From: Rhodobacteraceae bacterium UBA6273
Lineage (GTDB): Bacteria; Pseudomonadota; Alphaproteobacteria; Rhodobacterales; Rhodobacteraceae
Reading direction: 5' to 3'
Assembly (NCBI GenBank): GCA_002440625.1
Contig: DJUV01000232.1
Coordinates: 1 to 20,766 of the forward strand
DNA: 20,766 nucleotides
Shown: positions 17,249 to 20,766 of the stretch, one piece after another
How the letters are laid out: every line of letters begins with the position of its first letter
Numbering within the stretch: the stretch's first letter is position 1
The notes under the pieces: generated by a model
Seen by the model: only the letters and a program-made list of their open reading frames with translations
Database searches by the model: none
What the model was told of the DNA's origin: nothing
Made by a program: the position numbers and the translations under genes

Positions 17249-18142
17249 ATGATTTACGACGTGACGCTGGCGATCAGCTATTCCTACCCGGTTCCGTCGG
17301 TGAACTCCCGCACGGTGATGCGCCTGACGCCGTCCTCCGTCGAGGGGCGGCAGGTGGTGCGGTCGCGCATGATCCGGGCCGAGCCGGCCCCTTCCGAAAA
17401 GCGCGAGACAGTCGATTTCTTCGGCAATGCCATGACAACCGCGGTCTGGACCGAGCCGGTCGAGGCGCTGCGCCTGACGTTGAGCGCGCGTGTCGAAAGG
17501 CTCACCCCCGCGCAGGAGCTTGACCTGTCCGCCCCGCTCGATTTCCTGGCACAGGAAATTGCATCTGCGCAAGACATCGGGCCGCAGTCGCCGCATCACT
17601 TCATTGCCGCCTCCCGCCGCGCAAATCCCGTCGGGGCGATGACGGAGTTTGCGCGCGACCAGTTGCGCCCCGGCATGAGCACGCTGGAAGCGGTTGAGGC
17701 CATCGGCCACGCGCTTCACGGCGTCATGCGCTTTGACCCCGACGCCACCACGGTCAACACGCCCGCCGAAGAAGCCTTCGAAATGCGGCACGGGGTCTGC
17801 CAGGACTTCAGCCACATCATGATCACCTGCCTGCGCGGCATCGGTATCCCGGCGGGCTATGTCTCGGGCTTCCTGCGCACCCTGCCGCCGCCTGGAAAGC
17901 CGCGGCTGGAAGGGGCCGATGCGATGCATGCCTGGGTGCGGGCCTGGGCCGGGGCCGAAATCGGCTGGATCGAGTTCGACCCCACGAACGATCGTGCAAG
18001 CGGGGTCGATCACATCGTCGTCGGCTACGGGCGCGACTATGACGATGTCGCCCCGGTGCGTGGCGCGCTCAGGGGCTTCGGCGCGCAGGAAAGCCGGCAG
18101 GCGGTCGATGTCGTGCCGCTGGACGACCCCGCCGCCGGTTGA
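17249..18142 (+). CDS. Transglutaminase-like cysteine protease family protein (second of the operon)
   Basis: A 297-residue stand-alone transglutaminase-like protein with an N-terminal beta-rich region (starts MIYDVTLAISYSYPVP) followed by the catalytic core. The triad is intact: Cys184 in RHGVCQDFSH, His227 in AMHAWVRAW, Asp244 in EFDPTND. Such domains hydrolyse or rearrange amide bonds on glutamine side chains or peptides. The frame is open from 17171, but the ATG at 17249 is preceded by AGGTGAGG and leaves a 4-bp gap to the previous stop, as expected for a coupled operon. There is no signal peptide, so it is cytoplasmic. It differs in sequence from the transglutaminase domain of the first gene, so the operon carries two. 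Substrate unknown; a processing or release step in the predicted ligase pathway is an inference. Confidence 0.9.
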   Translation: MIYDVTLAISYSYPVPSVNSRTVMRLTPSSVEGRQVVRSRMIRAEPAPSEKRETVDFFGNAMTTAVWTEPVEALRLTLSARVERLTPAQELDLSAPLDFLAQEIASAQDIGPQSPHHFIAASRRANPVGAMTEFARDQLRPGMSTLEAVEAIGHALHGVMRFDPDATTVNTPAEEAFEMRHGVCQDFSHIMITCLRGIGIPAGYVSGFLRTLPPPGKPRLEGADAMHAWVRAWAGAEIGWIEFDPTNDRASGVDHIVVGYGRDYDDVAPVRGALRGFGAQESRQAVDVVPLDDPAAG

Positions 18143-18149
18143 GGTGCCC

Positions 18150-18164
18150 CCCGGCCTAGCCGGG
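18150..18164. terminator. Hairpin in the convergent gap, possible bidirectional terminator
   Basis: CCCGGC (18150-18155) pairs with GCCGGG (18159-18164); the three-base loop is the thpR stop codon (TAG on the minus strand). It lies 8 bp after the stop of the plus-strand transglutaminase gene. It is symmetric, so it could act on transcripts from both sides, but neither side has a U-run. Confidence 0.4.
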
Positions 18165-18707
18165 CGCGGTGAGTGGGTAGGACGCCAGAACTTCGTAGTG
18201 CGCGCCGTCCGAGGTCAGGATCGATTCAAAGAGGCAGAATTCGGTCACGCGGAACGGTGGCAGCCGAAGATCCGCGCGCCCGGCGAGGAATCGTCCGAGA
18301 CGGCCGATTTCATCCCGCGTGATTGTCTTGGGGAACCGCGCCAGCGTGACATGCGGATGCCAGCGCCGCTTTTCGATTTGCAGGCCAACCCCGTGCAGGC
18401 GACTCTTGATCCGGTGCTGCAGCTCCGTCAGTCCCGGCGTAGGCTGTACGCCGATGTTCAGCACCTGCGGGCTGTCGGCGCCGAAAGTGTCGAGGCCGGA
18501 AAGGGTCAACTCGAAAGCCAGGTGGCGGATCGTTTCAAGTGCGAAATGCACCTCCTCCAGCATCCGGTCGGGCTGGTCGCCCAGAAAGGCCAGCGTCAGG
18601 TGCAGGTTCTCCGCCTCCACAAGCCGGCCGAAGGGCAGGGCTGCCTGCACCGGGGCAAGGGCGGCGACGACCGTTTCCGGCATTGGTATCGCCACGAAGC
18701 TGCGCAT
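18156..18707 (-). CDS. thpR: RNA 2',3'-cyclic phosphodiesterase (2'-5' RNA ligase family, 2H phosphoesterase)
   Basis: A 183-residue member of the 2H superfamily. Both signature HxT motifs are present: HLTLAFLG with His36 and Thr38, and HPHVTLARF with His119 and Thr121. The length matches E. coli ThpR (formerly LigT). The enzyme opens 2',3'-cyclic phosphates to 2'-phosphates on RNA; the reverse 2'-5' ligation is weak. The ORF stays open far upstream into the MFS gene, but ATG 18707 (MRSFVAIPMPE) has GGGAGGG just upstream and is the normal family start. It is convergent with the transglutaminase gene and divergent from the MFS gene. It has no obvious functional tie to either side. Confidence 0.92.
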   Translation of the reverse strand: MRSFVAIPMPETVVAALAPVQAALPFGRLVEAENLHLTLAFLGDQPDRMLEEVHFALETIRHLAFELTLSGLDTFGADSPQVLNIGVQPTPGLTELQHRIKSRLHGVGLQIEKRRWHPHVTLARFPKTITRDEIGRLGRFLAGRADLRLPPFRVTEFCLFESILTSDGAHYEVLASYPLTAPG

Positions 18708-18789
18708 CCGAACCCTCCCAATCTTTCCGGTCCGAACGGAGCATAAAACCCACGCCTTGCACAGGCCCGGCAAATCCCGCAGGGTCCGC

Positions 18790-18817
18790 ACGGAAAACGG
18801 GCAAACGAAAAACGGGC
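18790..18817. repeat. Tandem 13-bp direct repeat upstream of the MFS gene
   Basis: Bases 18790-18802 and 18805-18817 match at 12 of 13 positions (ACGRAAAACGGGC), a 15-bp period. The pair ends 7 bp before the GTG start, in the 117-bp divergent gap between thpR and the transporter. It could be a regulator site or chance; no better element is visible in this gap. Confidence 0.35.
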
Positions 18818-18824
18818 GGCGAAG

Positions 18825-20006
18825 GTGCGGGCAGGTATTGCGTTTCTGGTGCTGGGCTATGTGCTGAGCCAATTCTACCGCGCCTTCCTCGCCGTGCTGG
18901 CGCCCGTGTTGCGCGAGGAAATCGGCGCCGCACCTTCGGACCTCGCGCTGTCGTCGGGCATCTGGTTCCTCGTTTTCGCACTGATGCAGATCCCGGTCGG
19001 CGCAGCACTTGACCGGATCGGGCCACGGCTGACGGCATCTGTCCTTCTCGCACTGGGCGGCGGCGGCGGGGCGCTGGTCTTTGCGGCCGCGCAAGGCCCT
19101 TGGGCCATCCACATCGCCATGGCACTGATCGGCATCGGCTGCTCGCCGATCCTGATGGCGTCCTACTACATCTTCGCCCGCATCTATTCCCCGGCGGTCT
19201 TCGGAACGCTTGCCGGCGCGGTCATCGGCTTTGGCTCGCTCGGCAACATCCTGGGTGCCGCGCCGCTCTCATGGACCGTCGCGGCGGTCGGCTGGCGCGA
19301 GACGCTTTTCGGCCTTGCCGGCGTGACCCTTGCGGTGGCCGCTGCCCTCTGGATCTTCGTGCGCAACCCGCCGCAGGCAGGCAAGCCGACAAGCGGCAGC
19401 GGGTCCTTCCTCGATCTCTTCCGTATTCCCGGCATGTGGGCGATCCTGCCGCTGATGGCGGTGGCCTATGCCCCCGCCGCCTCCATTCGTGGACTTTGGG
19501 CCGGGCCGTACCTGTCACAGGTCTTCGGCGCAGACACGGCGCAGATCGGCATGTCGACCCTCATCATGGCGCTCGCCATGGTGGCGGGGAACTTCGCCTA
19601 TGGCCCCCTCGACCGCATCTTCGGCACCCAGAAATGGGTGGTCTTCACCGGCAACCTCCTCTGCGCCGCCAGCCTCGGCATGCTCGCGGCCTTTCCCGGC
19701 GCAGGCATCTGGATGGCGACCCTCCTTCTTGCAGCGCTTGGCCTTTTCGGCGCGTCCTTTCCGGCGATCATGGCGCATGGGCGCAGCTTCTTTCCGCCGC
19801 ATCTCGTCGGCAGGGGCGTGGCCTTCCTGAACATGTTTGGCATTGGCGGCGCGGGCATCCTCCAGTTCTCCTCCGGCGGATTCGAGCGCTCCATGCAGGC
19901 CGATGGCGCTGCCCCTGCCGCAGTCTTCTCGGCGCTCTTCCTCTTCTTCCTCGTGCCCTTGCTGATCGGGCTTGCGCTCTACCTCTTCAGCCGCGACGCC
20001 CGGTAG
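18825..20006 (+). CDS. Major facilitator superfamily transporter
   Basis: A 393-residue, very hydrophobic protein with about twelve membrane helices and an MFS motif A-like loop DRIGPRL at residues 63-69 between helices 2 and 3. The N terminus (RAGIAFLVLGYVLSQFYRAFLAVLAPVL) begins the first helix directly. The only in-frame start upstream of that helix is GTG 18825; the previous in-frame codon TAA is at 18744 and no ATG lies between. The ribosome-binding site is poor. It acts in the inner membrane, probably as a proton- or ion-coupled solute carrier or exporter. The substrate cannot be told from sequence. It is monocistronic, with a palindrome after the stop and asd beyond. Confidence 0.88.
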   Translation: MRAGIAFLVLGYVLSQFYRAFLAVLAPVLREEIGAAPSDLALSSGIWFLVFALMQIPVGAALDRIGPRLTASVLLALGGGGGALVFAAAQGPWAIHIAMALIGIGCSPILMASYYIFARIYSPAVFGTLAGAVIGFGSLGNILGAAPLSWTVAAVGWRETLFGLAGVTLAVAAALWIFVRNPPQAGKPTSGSGSFLDLFRIPGMWAILPLMAVAYAPAASIRGLWAGPYLSQVFGADTAQIGMSTLIMALAMVAGNFAYGPLDRIFGTQKWVVFTGNLLCAASLGMLAAFPGAGIWMATLLLAALGLFGASFPAIMAHGRSFFPPHLVGRGVAFLNMFGIGGAGILQFSSGGFERSMQADGAAPAAVFSALFLFFLVPLLIGLALYLFSRDAR

Positions 20007-20035
20007 GGCGCATGACGCGCCGGCAACGGTAGGGC

Positions 20036-20051
20036 AGGGCGTGCACGCCCT
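20036..20051. terminator. Perfect 16-bp palindrome downstream of the MFS gene
   Basis: AGGGCGTGCACGCCCT is its own reverse complement and lies 29 bp after the MFS stop and 72 bp before the asd start. As RNA it forms a 6-bp stem with a TGCA loop followed by TT only, so termination would be weak. As DNA it could be a dimeric regulator site. A smaller hairpin, GGCGC/GCGCC at 20007-20021, precedes it. Confidence 0.4.
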
Positions 20052-20123
20052 TGGCCAATCGGCGCTTTTCATGGCCGGTGCGATCGGCTAAGGGGCTTCG
20101 TCCTTACTGATCGGAGACCCCAG

Positions 20124-20766
20124 ATGGGCTACAAGGTCGTTGTCGCCGGCGCCACGGGGAACGTGGGCCGTGAAATGCTGAACATCCTCGCCGAGCGGGA
20201 ATTTCCCGTGGACGAGATCGTGGCACTTGCCAGCCGCAAGTCGCTTGGCACTGAAGTTTCGTTCGGCGACAAGACCCTGAAAACCAAGGACCTCGACACT
20301 TTCGATTTCACCGGCTGGGATATCGCGCTGTTCGCCGTGGGTTCGGACGCAACGAAAATCTACGCGCCGAAGGCGGCTGCGGCGGGCTGTGTCGTGATCG
20401 ACAACTCCTCGCTCTACCGCTACGACCCGGAGATCCCGCTCGTGGTGCCGGAAGTGAACCCGGAAGCGGTTGAGCAGTACAAGAAGCGGAACATCATCGC
20501 CAACCCCAACTGCTCCACCGCGCAGATGGTCGTAGCACTGAAGCCGCTCCACGACCGTGCGAAAATCAAGCGCGTCGTCGTTTCGACCTACCAATCCGTC
20601 TCGGGCGCGGGCAAGGCCGGCATCGATGAGCTTTGGGACCAGACCAAGGGCATGTATGTGCCGGGGCAGGAGGTCGCGCCGAAGAAGTTTTCAAAGCAGA
20701 TCGCCTTCAACGTGATCCCCCATATCGACGTCTTCCTCGACTCTGGCGAGACCAAGGAAGAATGGA
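20124..20766 (+). CDS. asd: Aspartate-semialdehyde dehydrogenase, N-terminal part
   Basis: The frame runs from ATG 20124 to the window end without a stop, giving 214 residues of a protein normally about 340 long. The N terminus has the NADP-binding loop GATGNVG (9-15). IIANPNCST places the catalytic Cys at 130. SYQSV-like sequence (STYQSVSGAGKAG) follows, as in the family. The enzyme reduces aspartyl phosphate to aspartate semialdehyde in the lysine/diaminopimelate, threonine and methionine pathway, in the cytoplasm. GGAGA lies six bases before the ATG. It is preceded by a 117-bp gap after the MFS gene, so it probably has its own promoter, but no clear -35/-10 pair was found. The C-terminal part is outside the window. 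Confidence 0.95.
   Translation, partial: MGYKVVVAGATGNVGREMLNILAEREFPVDEIVALASRKSLGTEVSFGDKTLKTKDLDTFDFTGWDIALFAVGSDATKIYAPKAAAAGCVVIDNSSLYRYDPEIPLVVPEVNPEAVEQYKKRNIIANPNCSTAQMVVALKPLHDRAKIKRVVVSTYQSVSGAGKAGIDELWDQTKGMYVPGQEVAPKKFSKQIAFNVIPHIDVFLDSGETKEEW

Noticed and set aside
18708..19112. Upstream extension of the thpR frame into the MFS gene
   Set aside because: The 135 extra residues are low-complexity shadow of the transporter; the internal ATG at 18707 has a strong ribosome site and the family N terminus.
20012..20032. A six-residue ORF after the MFS stop
   Set aside because: No ribosome site, and too short to distinguish from chance.

Overview
The window is GC-rich, gene-dense DNA that reads as an alphaproteobacterium of the Rhodobacteraceae type. 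This rests on protein character: a class II (B12) ribonucleotide reductase tail, a rhizobial/rhodobacterial-style rhamnose cluster and an Asd of Rhodobacter-like sequence. The species cannot be named from the sequence. No tRNA, rRNA, IS element, CRISPR array or phage gene was seen, and base usage looks even, so this looks like ordinary chromosome rather than a mobile island.

Layout. (1) 1-666: the 3' end of nrdJ. (2) 674-11321: a complete L-rhamnose uptake and catabolism locus with two divergent operons. The minus-strand operon is rhaR-rhaS-rhaT-rhaP-rhaQ-rhaU-rhaK (DeoR-type repressor, ABC importer, mutarotase, kinase). The plus-strand operon is rhaD-rhaA (bifunctional rhamnulose-1-phosphate aldolase/lactaldehyde dehydrogenase, and isomerase). 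Between them is a 73-bp near-perfect inverted repeat built of six CAATCA/TGATTG half-sites spaced 10, 10, 21, 10 and 10 bp. It is almost certainly the shared operator, and both outer edges contain a TTGACA. (3) 11452-18142: a three-gene operon of transglutaminase-DUF2126 (predicted circularly permuted glutamine-synthetase-like ligase), circularly permuted ATP-grasp fused to alpha-E, and a second transglutaminase. This is the gene set previously predicted by comparative genomics to be a peptide-synthesis or peptide-tagging system. Its usual proteasome-like peptidase partner (Anbu) is not in the window. (4) 18156-20006: thpR (2H phosphoesterase, minus) divergent from an MFS transporter. (5) 20124-end: the 5' part of asd.

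How the genes work together. Rhamnose is bound by RhaS, imported by RhaT/P/Q, anomerised by RhaU, isomerised by RhaA, phosphorylated by RhaK and cleaved by the aldolase domain of RhaD. The C-terminal dehydrogenase domain of RhaD probably oxidises the lactaldehyde. RhaR presumably represses both operons from the central operator. The ligase/transglutaminase operon is self-contained, and its substrate is unknown.

The most interesting items are the unusually regular rha operator, the putative amidoligase operon with two transglutaminases and no local peptidase, and the E. coli-type isomerase inside an otherwise rhizobial-type rhamnose locus.
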